Shown piece by piece: positions 26,501-34,852 of a DNA stretch of 64,000 nt. Below the pieces are notes generated by a model that did no database searches, was not told the origin of the DNA, and saw nothing but the letters and a program-made list of their open reading frames with translations. The DNA comes from Diadema setosum (lineage: Eukaryota; Echinodermata; Echinoidea; Diadematoida; Diadematidae): positions 8,990,371-9,054,370 of the forward strand of contig NC_092704.1 of NCBI RefSeq assembly GCF_964275005.1, read 5' to 3'. A program made the translations under genes and the position numbers. Within the stretch, counting starts at the first letter, position 1, and every line of letters starts with the position of its first letter.

Positions 26501-28238
26501 ACGGTAATCATGTCCTACGAAAGAAGTAGGACATTTCAAATGTGATGGAAGCCTTGACTTGACTTGATTTTTTGGTTACTGCATTAACATTGTTTATGTA
26601 TAGTCTACGTGTCATAATTATTATTGGTAGCTTTATTATAATTATATATAAGTTGCGTAGGAAATAAAATAAGTCTCCATTGGATGTACAATGTGTAACA
26701 AAGTGCATAATATTGAGAAGCACATACAATGAGTTTTAGGCAGGGGATACTCTTTGAGTATAGCCTGATTTTTACTCCGGCCCTTATTCATAAAACAATA
26801 ACGACAATAAACACTAGGAGTGACTTGCAAAACGATAGGATATGAATAAAAATTGAAGGAACGGATGGAATATCTTTCTCGTAAACCGTACAAATTATGC
26901 AACGTCATGTGGAAAATTACAATTTAAGATCTGTGATCCTTTTTTCCCGATAAAAGCTGTCTGAAAATGTCAGTTCACATTTCAGTAGCCGTTCGTTCTT
27001 GTACGATCTCATGAACTGTATAAGCTAAAGAAAATATCAGTTGGGCAGCTGTGTAAGTCACCTGTTTTCTCTATTCCTCACAGTCAAAGGGGAAGGGGAG
27101 CAGAACGTCAATGGTCCAGGTAATCATATTCTACGAAAGAAGTACATTTTAAACATGATGGAAGCCTTGGTTTCGTGTGATTTGATTTGATTTGATTTGA
27201 TTTGACTTGATTTGATTTGATTTGATTTTGTAATTGTATTAACATTGTTTATGTTAAGGCTACTGCAAACATTATTGGAAGCTTTATTATAATCATACAT
27301 AAGTTGCCTAGAAAGTAAGATTGACTCCATTGGAATTACAATGCGTAACAAAGTGTATGATATTGAGAAGCATATACAATGAATACTGTAGACAGTGGAT
27401 ACTGTTAGAGTACAGCTTGAGTTTTACTCCGTCCCTTATTCATAATACACAAGGACAATAAACACTAGGAGTGACTTAAAACGATAGGATATGAATAAAA
27501 ATTGAAGGAACGGATGGAAGTAGCTTTCTGGTAAACCATACAAAAGTATGCAACGTCATGTGGAAAATAGCTTTTTCAGAACTAGGATCCTCTTTTAACT
27601 TAATTTACCTGATAAAAACCGTCTGTATAATGTCAGTTCAAATTTCAGTAGCCGTTCGTTCTTGTGCGATCTCATGAACTGTATTATAAGCTAAAGAAAA
27701 TATCAGTTTGGCAGCTGTATAAGTCATCTCCATCCTTTATTCCTCACAGCCGAGGGGGGACCAAAGCAGGAAGGCAACAACCAAGGTAATCAAAAACGAA
27801 AGAAGTACATTTTAAATGAATGGAAGCCTTGATTTTGTTTGATATGGTTAGAATTTTTTTTTTTTTTTGTTACTGCAATTTACATTGTTCATGTATAACC
27901 TACCCCATTATTTGTAGCTTTATCATGGTTATAGAGAATTTGCGTAAAAAAGTAAGATTTTTTTCCAATGGATTTACAACGTGTAACAAAAGTGTATAAT
28001 TTTGTGAAGCACAGTTAGCACTCTGTATTTACTCCCATCAAGGTTTTAGTAAAGAGGAAAGGTCACCTTCTTTTTCTATACAGATAATGAAGAAAAGGCT
28101 AAAAAGAACCCGATTGAAGACCACAAAGAGGCAGCCGAGAAACTAAATGCGGCACAAGATAAAGAGGACGTAACTGACGAACATACAAAATTGATCACTC
28201 ATGTTGATGGCACAAATTCCTCCAGTGTCCACACTTAA
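1210..28238 (+). CDS. predicted gene 1: TNFR-like receptor, transmembrane exon plus repeat-exon tail
   Basis: Proposed exons are 1210-1320 (transmembrane), 12066-12089, 18936-18959, 21283, 22196, 23108, 24020, 24932, 25852, 27084 and 27750 (36 nt each) and 28084-28238. The stop-bearing 26468 exon would be skipped. Every junction is phase 1. The product would have a single transmembrane helix and a cytosolic tail of two 8-residue and eight 12-residue repeats, then a charged C-terminus. The ectodomain is outside the window; its nature is inferred from gene 2. The weakest link is the first intron, about 10.7 kb and full of LINE and DIRS sequence, joining the transmembrane exon to the microexons. 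Confidence 0.5.
1790..4980 (-). mobile_element. degenerate minus-strand LINE, nearly full length
   Basis: Minus-strand fragments in the expected order form one decayed APE-endonuclease LINE. The endonuclease N-terminus (ETRLLGSG) is at 4970-4617. The endonuclease end and linker (SADCDTDHSLV) is at 4349-3687. The RT palm is at 3191-2934 (VTFVDLTKAFD). The RT thumb region is at 2640-2350 (FTFLGSTIS), and the C-terminal block is at 2396-2187 (RLRWLGHVR). A Cys/His-containing tail lies near 2060-1830. Frameshifts and stops break it throughout, and a run of 18 G at about 2143-2160 interrupts the C-terminal part. It lies in the presumed first tail intron of gene 1. The clade is not assigned. The tandem duplication breakpoint at 3931 lies inside this LINE. 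Confidence 0.85.
5020..5480. repeat. GAGCGAGC / GTCATCATYACGTTTTGTTC repeat field
   Basis: Two related modules occur here, around 5035-5135 and 5330-5440. Each has an AGCGAGCGAGCCGAAAATT core, a TTGTATTTC..GCTTACAAAAC segment and a CATCATYACGTTTTGTTCTTATC segment. The same field recurs at 14480-14900 as part of the tandem duplication. No coding potential is visible. Confidence 0.7.
5590..6420. repeat. field of dispersed GATAAAC..GTTTATC palindromic motifs
   Basis: About twenty degenerate copies of a short palindrome built from CGATAAAC and GTTTATCG lie in two clusters (5605-5845 and 6210-6395), separated by about 360 bases of ordinary sequence. Spacing is irregular, unlike a satellite. The field is also present in the right duplicate at 15060-15285 and 17575-17765. 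Confidence 0.7.
6714..8012 (+). pseudogene. DIRS gag-like region, broken
   Basis: A frame from the Met codon at 6714 runs 211 codons, rich in Ser, Lys and Glu, to a stop at 7347-7349. The same frame resumes and stays open to 7727, with the DIRS gag-like block SPRVNQTIWDNLS followed by a basic helix region. A further frame, 7660-7965, carries an RPAWRKRF basic tail. The pieces are best read as one gag gene with an in-frame stop and a frameshift near 7680. Identity rests on position before the RT and general resemblance, since DIRS gag is poorly conserved. Confidence 0.65.
8009..9851 (+). pseudogene. DIRS reverse transcriptase and RNase H, one frameshift
   Basis: The frame from 8009 carries RT motifs in order: TRPKKNGGIRLILDLSDLN, the first Asp block SVDLQDAYYSVPI, KALPNGLSSAPRLFTKLL, and the catalytic IRYLDD at about 8608-8630. 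A frameshift near 8635 moves the reading to the frame of 8622-9851. That frame continues with the thumb (LGFLIHPHKS, LSFLGFNLD) and an RNase H domain (ELCTDASGKGWGATD, YLEMLAV, HLPGSDNIEADQMSR). A DIRS-specific extension follows (PDIDLFASRLNRQVENYVSWKP). The family and order are clear; the single shift makes this copy non-functional as written. Confidence 0.9.
9884..10931 (+). pseudogene. DIRS tyrosine recombinase, frame-broken
   Basis: The N-terminal SAM-like part (AASWRKSTKSQYNVYIKKW) lies in the frame of 9884-10066. A shift near 10040 moves to the frame of 10039-10785, which holds the catalytic Arg region LALISAQRVQSL. A second shift near 10695 restores, in another frame, the HSTR motif and AEILSRAGWTSEKAFRKFY with the presumed nucleophilic Tyr. 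The catalytic residues are therefore still encoded, but in three frames. The enzyme class integrates DIRS circles by site-specific recombination. Confidence 0.88.
11001..11140. repeat. DIRS internal complementary region
   Basis: Bases about 11005-11060 are the reverse complement of the element's left end, including the TCGATGTCGAGACTTACG block. They continue directly into the reverse complement of the right end (AGGAAGATTAAATGAGAAC..). The join gives the predicted circle junction, with a single ATT (as AAT on this strand) between the two ends. Confidence 0.88.
11371..11525. repeat. LINE 3' tail with (AATA)n microsatellite
   Basis: TTTGTATTTGATGCAGGG and GGCTCTGAACGGGACAAC are followed by an AATA-type run at about 11477-11520. 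This looks like a LINE 3' end with its simple-repeat tail on the + strand. The paralogous stretch is at 17860-17995 with a shorter run. Confidence 0.6.
12066..12089 (+). CDS. gene 1 microexon, 24 nt, phase 1-1
   Basis: A long pyrimidine tract ending TCTTCTTTTCACAG precedes it and the donor GTAAAC follows. With a G carried from the previous exon it reads DKARGRDE and leaves a G for the next exon. Flanking intron sequence (CGTCTGTAAAATCTG.., TCAGTTGGACAGCTGTAG..) is homologous to the flanks of the 36-nt microexons from 21283 on, so it belongs to the same exon family. No transcript evidence. Confidence 0.55.
12991..13227 (+). pseudogene. LINE ORF1-like fragment (coiled-coil start)
   Basis: The peptide begins MASPTSVVDA and continues as a charged helix (KLHGKLTEQGQRLKDMEL) before a frame break; its paralog at 19862-20158 extends into ADQKATITNRRLSAGDVEQYSRR. 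The EQYSRR-type motif after a coiled coil is typical of ORF1 proteins of some LINEs. It lies at the end of each copy of the tandem duplication and is truncated, so I do not call a host gene. Confidence 0.6.
13280..14431 (-). mobile_element. LINE endonuclease fragment (right duplicate)
   Basis: This is the minus-strand counterpart of 3931-4980, covering the endonuclease from its N-terminus (ETRLLGSG near 14200) to SADCDTDHSLV (near 13600). It keeps a block at 13913-14006 that is missing from the left copy, including part of the endonuclease core with LLGDFNARVGAD. It is still broken by stops and frameshifts. Confidence 0.85.
15518..16648. mobile_element. DNA transposon/MITE with 24-bp terminal inverted repeats
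   Basis: The ends read CAGGCGCGGTGGAGCACCCC.. and, reversed, CAGGCGCAGTGGAGCACCCC.., one mismatch in 24. It is flanked by GGCA on both sides (15514-15517, 16649-16652). The empty paralogous site in the left duplicate (about 6070) has a single GGCA. The interior has no recognisable transposase. It is 1131 bp and the superfamily is unassigned. Confidence 0.88.
16821..17570 (+). mobile_element. 5'-truncated LINE insertion with (CTGAA)n tail
   Basis: A frame from 16801-17109 (real start of the insert at 16821) encodes the C-terminal end of a CR1/L2-like RT: HSYPTRQSSDYHL, then DIWNSLPPNLKQCTSLNIFK and a terminal KRELKNTL. It is followed by a 3' UTR and ends in a CTGAA repeat at about 17546-17570. 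The matching site in the left duplicate (about 6230) is empty. Confidence 0.85.
18221..18630 (+). mobile_element. 5'-truncated LINE 3' end with AAATC/poly(A) tail
   Basis: A short open stretch encodes an RT C-terminus (DTWNSLPIEIKNMTTMYSFK ending KQYSPG and a stop near 18346). A 3' UTR with ATGTATGTAT repeats follows, and a tail of AAATC repeats around a poly(A) run. The left duplicate lacks it at about 11755. Confidence 0.8.
18936..18959 (+). CDS. gene 1 microexon, 24 nt, phase 1-1 (second copy)
   Basis: The acceptor (TCTTCTTTTCACAG) and donor (GTAAAC) match those of 12066-12089. It reads DKTQGRDE after the carried G. Relative to the first copy there are two substitutions, both changing the amino acid, at positions 3 and 4 of the peptide. 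It was produced by the ~4.5-kb tandem duplication. Confidence 0.55.
19862..20158 (+). pseudogene. LINE ORF1-like fragment (second copy)
   Basis: This is the counterpart of 12991-13227 with an intact frame of 98 codons. It has a Met start, an acidic coiled-coil helix with EQIKEMKEDILRDLREFTK, and the motif DVEQYSRR near residue 84. It then diverges into ILQCSALTL and a stop at the duplication edge. Truncated LINE ORF1 is the best reading. Confidence 0.6.
20221..20570. repeat. left arm of a foldback-type repeat (CCCACGAGTCATACAG motifs)
   Basis: About fifteen degenerate copies of a roughly 18-bp motif, of the form CCCACGAGTCATACAG or CTCACGAGACCGACACAACG, lie head to tail. The inverted counterpart is at 21130-21250, just before the first 36-nt microexon. 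The roughly 560 bases between them (20571-21130) show nothing recognisable and end in a (TATATTATA) run. Confidence 0.7.
21283..21318 (+). CDS. gene 1 microexon 1 of the 36-nt family
   Basis: Acceptor TTTCTCTATTTCGCACAG, donor GTAATC. Phase 1-1: with the carried G it reads AEGEGKQDGNNQ. This frame is open, charged and hydrophilic, consistent with a cytosolic repeat. The next four copies are identical in exon sequence and lie about 912 bp apart. Confidence 0.6.
21903..22163. mobile_element. TU-like foldback MITE in the microexon intron (first of five)
   Basis: Arms made of CCCACGAGTCATACAGCC-type repeats face each other (21903-22010 against 22045-22163). The 8-bp direct repeat TATAAGTC flanks it (21895-21902 and 22164-22171). 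Diverged units at 26430 and 27050 have the single uninterrupted site. Copies inside the array are 22815-23075, 23727-23987, 24639-24899 and 25551-25819. Each ends about 30 bases upstream of a microexon start. Confidence 0.85.
22196..22231 (+). CDS. gene 1 microexon 2 of the 36-nt family
   Basis: Identical in sequence, acceptor and donor to 21283-21318; encodes AEGEGKQDGNNQ, phase 1-1. Confidence 0.6.
23108..23143 (+). CDS. gene 1 microexon 3 of the 36-nt family
   Basis: Identical exon, same acceptor and GTAATC donor; encodes AEGEGKQDGNNQ, phase 1-1. Confidence 0.6.
24020..24055 (+). CDS. gene 1 microexon 4 of the 36-nt family
   Basis: Identical exon with intact splice sites; encodes AEGEGKQDGNNQ, phase 1-1. 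Confidence 0.6.
24932..24967 (+). CDS. gene 1 microexon 5 of the 36-nt family
   Basis: Identical exon with intact splice sites; encodes AEGEGKQDGNNQ, phase 1-1. Confidence 0.6.
25852..25887 (+). CDS. gene 1 microexon 6 of the 36-nt family, altered donor
   Basis: The exon is identical to the other array copies, but a deletion of about 20 bases right after it replaces the donor GTAATC with GTTGTA. The new donor is much weaker by consensus, so this copy may be skipped; skipping keeps the frame because the exon is symmetric. Confidence 0.5.
26468..26503 (+). pseudogene. gene 1 36-nt microexon with in-frame stop
   Basis: Splice sites are intact (CTATTCCTCACAG; donor GTAATC) and the length is still 36 nt. 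The fifth codon after the first complete one is CGA AAG TAG, giving AEGGRK and then a stop. Inclusion would truncate the receptor before the terminal exon; skipping preserves phase 1. The unit also lacks the foldback insertion, so it is one of the older, diverged units. Confidence 0.6.
27084..27119 (+). CDS. gene 1 diverged 36-nt microexon
   Basis: Acceptor TTCTCTATTCCTCACAG, donor GTAATC, phase 1-1. Reads VKGEGEQNVNGP after the carried G. Despite about a third of bases differing from the array copies, the length and the open frame are kept, which supports past coding function. Confidence 0.6.
27750..27785 (+). CDS. gene 1 diverged 36-nt microexon with PKQE
   Basis: Acceptor TTTATTCCTCACAG, donor GTAATC, phase 1-1. 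Reads AEGGPKQEGNNQ. The PKQE stretch fits the loose TRAF-binding consensus (P/S/A/T)x(Q/E)E known from TNF-receptor tails, but a four-residue match can arise by chance. Confidence 0.6.
28084..28238 (+). CDS. gene 1 terminal coding exon
   Basis: A pyrimidine-rich acceptor (CTTCTTTTTCTATACAG) is followed by a phase-1 frame open for 50 full codons to TAA at 28236-28238. With the carried G it begins DNEEKAKKNPIEDHKE, is rich in Asp, Glu, Lys and Ala, probably helical, and ends GTNSSSVHT. It enters in the same phase as every microexon donor upstream. No known signalling domain is visible, and no death domain. The 3' UTR and polyadenylation site are not clear. Confidence 0.6.
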
Positions 28239-28603
28239 GAAAGAGGAAGAAAATGACATAGCGGCGTTAAGACAAGAATCGGAGGAGTATGCGCATGCAC
28301 AACAGTGGCAACAGGAAGCTGTCAGATTGAACTACATGAATGCAACAGCTCTGATCATAATGAAAGTCGTTTGTTTTGTTGAGGGGATAGGGCAAAGATA
28401 AGGACGATCGGTGTTGAAGACATCCGCCTAAAGGGCTTGAAACTAAATACATGTCTAGTTCACGTCTTGTCTGTGCTTTTCTTGAAAAGGTCAACTCAAG
28501 TGGACGAATTTTAAGAGACTCAAGATTTGTTACAATGCAATACCCTATGCAATACACGAAAGATGACTAAATTGAAGATGGCATCAAAGGAAATATCTAT
28601 CTA

Positions 28604-28648
<45 letters not shown>

Positions 28649-30497
28649 TAACGTAACTTTTCATTGAGCAATGTTGAAGAAAAAAAGACTAATCATGCTA
28701 ATAGCAATACAAGTTGGTTCAGACTGTAGAAGTCATGAAACTCGCACATCACGCATACAGCATGCTCGACTGATTCAATGACAGCTTGTTGAAATGAATT
28801 TTTTTTTTTGTAACTATGAGATGATATATATATATATATATATATGTGCAAAACTTGCACATAGACGTGGTTGGTGTTGGGTTGCACCCCTTTAATCAAG
28901 CTTTCGGGCGAAATGCCCTTCTTCAGGATCTACACAGTCAATGTCAACAACGTATAAACACAATCAACCTAGATGTAAAATCATGCTAAACTTAACTAAC
29001 CTTCAATATTATCCATCACAAAATATACTTAACATAACAATAAATACAACACATTTTTAACAAAAAAAAAAACCCGAACATATTATTACTAAATACAATC
29101 TCGGAACAAAATTTACTGTATTGATGCTAATTGCGGTGTTGTGATTTTTTGGGGGTAAAAAAAAAAATTGTTTTGCTAAAAAAAAGTATATATAAATAAC
29201 CGTAACGCATTTTGGAAATATAACCAAAGAAATAGGATATATCAAATTGGTAATAGGGTGCCTACGGTCATTCATTCAAAATGGGATACTTGCATGTGAA
29301 ATGTGGAATTCGTAACTAATCCTTGTATTAGTCATGTATCACCGTGTCTTCCTATTGATGTTTGATGATAATTACCAGATCATCGAGTCAATGCTTTGTT
29401 GTGCAGTTGCGGAGTTGAATTTTTAAACGATCAGGTACACACTTTGTGAAATATTTGCAATTTTTTCTACTTGACAAAAAAAGTATTAAAGACAGTTAAA
29501 TTTTCAGAAACAATGAATACTGCACGCCTTCGTGCTGTAGCATTGTTAACTAAGCTTGTACTTTCCTCCAGTTAAAGAATTAGAAGGCCTACTAATCAGC
29601 ATCAATACTCTAACTGTACATATAGATTAAGTTTGCATGTCACAGTATATGTTAAAAATCTATTGTTTGTTTGTTTTTTGTGAGTGATCCATGTTTTACA
29701 AGCTCCCTGGTACAAGCTCCGCTTTTCAGTCGATTACCCTCTCCATATTGTAACAGGGCCTACAATGTATTTGCTTTTTGTCACCATTGCGAAGTGTGCG
29801 TTATTTTCTCATTCTATAATACTCCGTACAAGTATTTGTGTTTTACTTTATGACCCGTTCTTCTTTTATAATGATTGTTAAGCAACATGAATTGACAAAA
29901 ACTTGTAATATTTTATAATATGCAGTTGTTTGACTGAAATAAAGTATAACTGAATTGAAAAAAATTGTGAGTGGTTGAATAGTGTTAGACCTATTCATCA
30001 CTTCTTGATCAGCATGTGCTTCTTGATTCATTGTGTACTACAGTAAGTGTATATTGAGGGGGACCTACCCCTTACGAGGAAGCTTTTGCATTTTTTAATT
30101 GAAATTCAACGATTTTAAGTTGGTTTTCATTCAAAAGTATGCCATGCAGTACATCCTCATAAACTAGAGCATGTGCTACAAATATGTCTTAAATCCATAA
30201 AGTGGGCAGTTCCATTTTCTCTATAAACATAATATAATATGTGCATTCCTATCGAGTGCCTCTCGGGGAACTGTAAAACCGAAATTCGTATAATTCATGC
30301 CCGTTCTGAGAACACGCATGGAAAGTGCACTCACAGCACGTATTATACTCGTATCTGTGTCTTAACTGTTTAAATGGGCAATCGATGCGGATTACACACT
30401 CGACTTTTAAATGACAATGATGATAATAATTATAATAAAGTTAATGAGAGCAAGAGATAATCAAACAAGGGGATGAAGATATTGGGATTGAATTTTT
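28239..30497. other. intergenic, repeats only
   Basis: After the gene 1 stop I see (TA)n at about 28605-28646 and 28824-28844, a Penelope-like fragment at 28890-28935, and AT-rich unique-looking sequence. A possible LINE-type tail (GACTGAAATAAAGTATAACTG) is near 29933-29955. No supported gene. Confidence 0.5.
28885..28940 (-). mobile_element. possible Penelope-like element fragment with hammerhead-like core
   Basis: On the minus strand the sequence reads CCTGAAGAAGGGCATTTCGC and then CCGAAAGCTTGATT. The order CTGAAGA, a short GGGC/GCCC stem, then GAAA resembles the conserved core of hammerhead ribozymes carried by Penelope-like retroelements, with A in place of U in CUGAUGA. The remaining stems are not evident. 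Tentative. Confidence 0.3.
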
Positions 30498-31630
30498 ATG
30501 CCTCCGCCACAAAGGGGTGCCGGAGGCATTATGTTTTCGGGTTGTCCGTCCGTCCGTCCTTCCGTCCTTCCGTCCGTCCGTAATGAATTTTGTGGACAGC
30601 GTAACTAAAAAACCTTTTAAAGGTATCCTAATGAAACTTGGAATGTATGTGTATTAGGGGGTGAAGTTGTGCCTATAAACTTTTGGGTGCACATGCTTAA
30701 GGTCAAAGGTCAAAAGGTCAAGGTCAAATACGTAAAATTTCACTATTTCCACCATATCTATGCAATGCCTGAAGATATTTTCTTGAAACTTAGTGTATAC
30801 ATGTATTACCCAATTAAGATTCTTTGGTGAAAGTTTGGGGTCATGAGGTCAAAGGTCAAAAGGTCGAGTGAACATATTAAAACTTCACTTTTTTTCTCCG
30901 TACCTTGGAAATTGTCCAAGGTATCTTCATGGGACATAGTACTATAGACCGTATACATGTACTGACTGGCAGTGATTATCTAGAGAATTTAGGGTTCATG
31001 GGGTCAAAGGTCAGGGAACAAAGGTCAAGGGCAACACTTCAAAATTTTACTATTTCCCTCATATTTATGCAGTGCCAGCAGGATTATTTTTTTTTACACT
31101 TGGTGTATGCATGTATAACCTAATAGAGATTCTCTGGAAACTTTCTTTTTTTTTCTTCTTCTTTTTTTTTTGTTTGCCTAAAAGGTCAAAAGGTCAAAGA
31201 TCCAGGGAAAGTGCTGAACTAACTTTTTCCTCCATATCTCTGAAGTGGCTCAAGTTATCCTGAAACTTACTACATAATTTGTGCATGTTCTGCCTGACAG
31301 TGATTATCCTATGAATTTTATGGTCAAAGGCCAGATGAAAATGGTAACAAGGTACTTTTCAATACAGAAATTGCACTTTTTCTCCATACCTTGAAAATTT
31401 CTCAATGCATAAACTTATGAATGGGTCAAAGTCAAGTTAAAGTCCTTAAATCCCCAAATACATGCTCTCCTATTCATCCAATTAAACCTAGGTAAAGGAA
31501 GGTGAACATTCAACACATTTGTGACAAACTTGTCATTTTGATATTTTGCCAATTTTGTGAAAATGTGGTCACACATTGTCCACACGTACTATAGACCTAT
31601 TAGGAGAATCATGCATTATGGCGGAGGCAT
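30498..31630. mobile_element. TIR element with AGGTCA half-site repeats
   Basis: The ends match as ATGCCTCCGCC (30498) and GGCGGAGGCAT (to 31630). The left end also has a small hairpin (CTCCG..CGGAG) and a (CCGT)n run; the right flank has a GTCGCC..GCGAC stem. The interior carries repeated GGTCAAAGGTCA and AAAGGTCAAGG stretches. No transposase frame. Likely a non-autonomous DNA transposon. Confidence 0.65.
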
Positions 31631-31649
31631 ACCAGTCGCCTTAGCGACA

Positions 31650-34600
31650 TTTCTAGTCTTCATTCTGTCTCCTTCTGATGTACAAAAGAAATTTGTTTAT
31701 GATCTACATTTTTAACAAACCATGTCGGAAGAAAGAAACCAGCGGTAATCAAACGTGTCACCTATTTCTTATGGGGCATTATTTCATCTGTACATAGGGA
31801 CGCTAATGGAAAAAAAAAATCATAACCAGACAGACAGATATATTTCTAAGTCATGCACAACAGATGAGATATAAATAATTACATGCATCTATACACTTTA
31901 TTATCGGAGTGGTTGCATAACAGCAAAACCAGTTGGTTTGAGTGCGAAGAGGTGTTGGGGAGATGGAATAAACATAGGTAGTTGTCGGAGAAATGTGAAT
32001 GGGAAGTAAATTGTGATGGCCATGCAAGAGAAGGCGATGGTGTGTAATACTGAATACTGACCGATATAGAGGGATGATATAGTATTGGTGGAGATGAGGA
32101 TTGGGCTGTTAACTTTTTTTTTGGCAAGATACAAAGGAACTACTTATGAAATAGTACAGAGCATGCAATTCAAAGAGGGATTTATTTGATAAAATCGGCC
32201 TTGGAATGACTGAGACATCAAAAAAAGTAAAACAAAGCAATCCTAATAAAAGGTGGGTCCTAACTTTTCTCAGAATTACTCTGTTTTGGATATTTCAGCC
32301 ATTTCAAAAATAATTTTCATCAAATAAACTTTCAAAATAAACTTTCAATTCCTTACGGAATTACATGCTCTTTCTCAACAATATCTCAACAACAACAACA
32401 AATGTTAGAAGCCTGAAGTTAGGTCTCAACCAAAACTATACATAATCCCTTTAAAAAGTGCAAGGTGGACATTCTCCGGTCCTCTGCATTCATATCCATA
32501 TTAGATATTCTGTAGTTTCAATGCGGGGTAATAAGTATAAGACCTGATTTTGTTATCAAATGAAGATAATTTAAAAACATTTCACATGTATGATTATGAT
32601 TAGTCGAGGCCTTTTCTTCATCTTTACAAAATGGAAGGTTGCGCCTTCAAAGTAAGTCTAAAATTGATAAATGGGTTTAGATGAAATTTTCAGAAAAAAA
32701 AAAGTTAATACTAAGACAAGAAACAAATGATAAAATGTTGGCAGAAATTCATATCACCGTCGAGAGCGAGCAATTTATTCAATTTTTGGAAAGATTTTTT
32801 TTTTTTTAAAATCACAGGTGTTGGAGCCAATTGTGAACGCTAGATGGCGCGATAACTTTTTGCGATCCTCATAGCCAGTGCGCTGTAGAAGTTGGCCAGA
32901 AAGGACAGCTGCGAAGACAGCCTGCGACACCTCATCGGCAGTGATCATGGTATACTTCGATGGTTAATGAATCTAGTAATGCATAATGATATGAATTTAA
33001 TAATGACAATGATGTAGGGTGGCGGCCATGACCTATGCGTGAAAATGAGCTTCTTGGTGGAGGTCTGCGCTCTCCAAGGCTTTTCTTCTTCTTTTTAGTG
33101 TATGTTTAAATTGAATCATATCACAAACGTAATCAAATTATTTACAAATGATTTGCAATGATTGGAGAAACAAATGAATAAAGCACAAATAAAGAAAAAG
33201 GGTGACAAAAAAGTGGAAAATAAACTCCAATATCGAATAAGCAATGCACGCGTACCAAGCCACCGAGATAATTAAATAAACTACATAAATAAACTTGAAC
33301 AACTAACTATATTATCACAAGTAGGGATTCTTCGAATTGACATCGTAGTGTCAGCCCTAAACTAAAAATTAAAGGAAAACAAAACCTCAATCCGTCAAGG
33401 GTCAATGAATTCAGGGCACATTCCACGTGCTGGCTGAAACTCATATTGCATGCATGAAAATCACACGTTAAAGCCAACTCCGAGGCTTTTCTAGTTGACA
33501 TCATACAATCATGCTGTTACACAGTTTGGTCATCAAGGCTGCATCTTCAGTTCCAACCATTAATCCTTTTCCAAACAGTCCAATCTTTACCTCTTACCAA
33601 TACTATACCATTCCTTTAATGTGAGCTGGAAAATAAGATGTTACATCTAAGGCTCCTTATTGTACCTTAACATGTGTTTTAATCAAAAGAAAATAAAGAA
33701 AACGATTAGTTAGTATGCAAGTGAAATAGTCCATATCTATACCTACTAAAAGCAGTCTCAGTTAGTGAAACAAACTTCAAAAAATCCGAAATAAACATAA
33801 AATGAATGTATACATCACAATCGAGTATGTACACAATAAGTGTACAGTCATGCATACGATCATTTAGAAATAAATGGTAGACCTAAAGACGCTTCGTAAA
33901 ATAAATGACAGTCACCTGTTTCACAAAAGAGCGCAAAAAATTAATGTGAACGTGATATAGGTGAAACGTCGTGAAACGCGACTGTTCGTTACTCTTTGAC
34001 CTATTCCTACTATTCAACACAAATAATTATGTGAACCTTAAAATCTAATCACTCTCTCGTAAAATTTGGTACTTTTTACAGCCAGTGAGACTTCTAAACG
34101 AGTCATTCTGTTCGACGTCTAATTACATCTTATTAAAGTTAACTTTAACATGGTGTGGAATCGAGCTTTGAAATACGACAAATCGCCCATCCTAAATGAA
34201 GCTTCTGATACCATTCTGTTCAGCGTAACACCACTCTTTCCTCACTTAAAATAGAATAAAAATCAAACAGGACCTCTGCAGTGCAAATGCGAGTTGACTT
34301 CTGTTGATTCCTGATACACGTACATTAACATCCGTAGCGAAGAGATATCTAAATACATTCCATATATTTTATAGCATTTTCCAACAATATATTTTTCTTC
34401 AGATTACAAGGATACGCAAAAAAAAAAACAAACAAATAAACAAATCAGCCTTTCAAACCAAGATTCCGAACTGCCCGTCATTTCTAAAGTATATTAGGCC
34501 TGCTATAAGGCCTATAGGCCCGGGATATGTTTAACAAAAGGAATTGGAACGCACCTTCCCCTAGATCGAGAATAACTTGCATTTTTCCCTGCAATGCCGG

Positions 34601-34845
34601 AGTACGTGGAAGTCATTCTAGGAACATCATCATCATGAAACATTTCATATCCATCCACAGGCCCACTTTTTGTGACCTCTTAATTCCTCCGCCTGCTTTT
34701 CTATTCACTGGGACATGAACATGTAAGGTAGTAACTAAAGTGTATGTTTACAAACAGAAACAAAAAGTAATCTAGACATATAATCATGCAGATTGGTTCT
34801 GCTTTTCCTGAAATCTTTTTTTTTTTCTTGTACAATGTATTTTTT
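31650..34845. other. intergenic, no gene seen
   Basis: AT-rich sequence without a convincing coding frame. A palindromic MITE-like stretch near 32165-32400 (ATTTCAGCCATTTC.. with ..GAATGACTGAGACATC) is related to the element at 52646-53034. The rest is unassigned. Confidence 0.45.
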
Positions 34846-34852
34846 TTTCTTT

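Noticed and set aside
28201..28401. 66-codon + frame starting in the gene 1 terminal exon
   Set aside because: It is out of frame with the phase-1 terminal exon, which is the reading supported by all upstream microexon donors.
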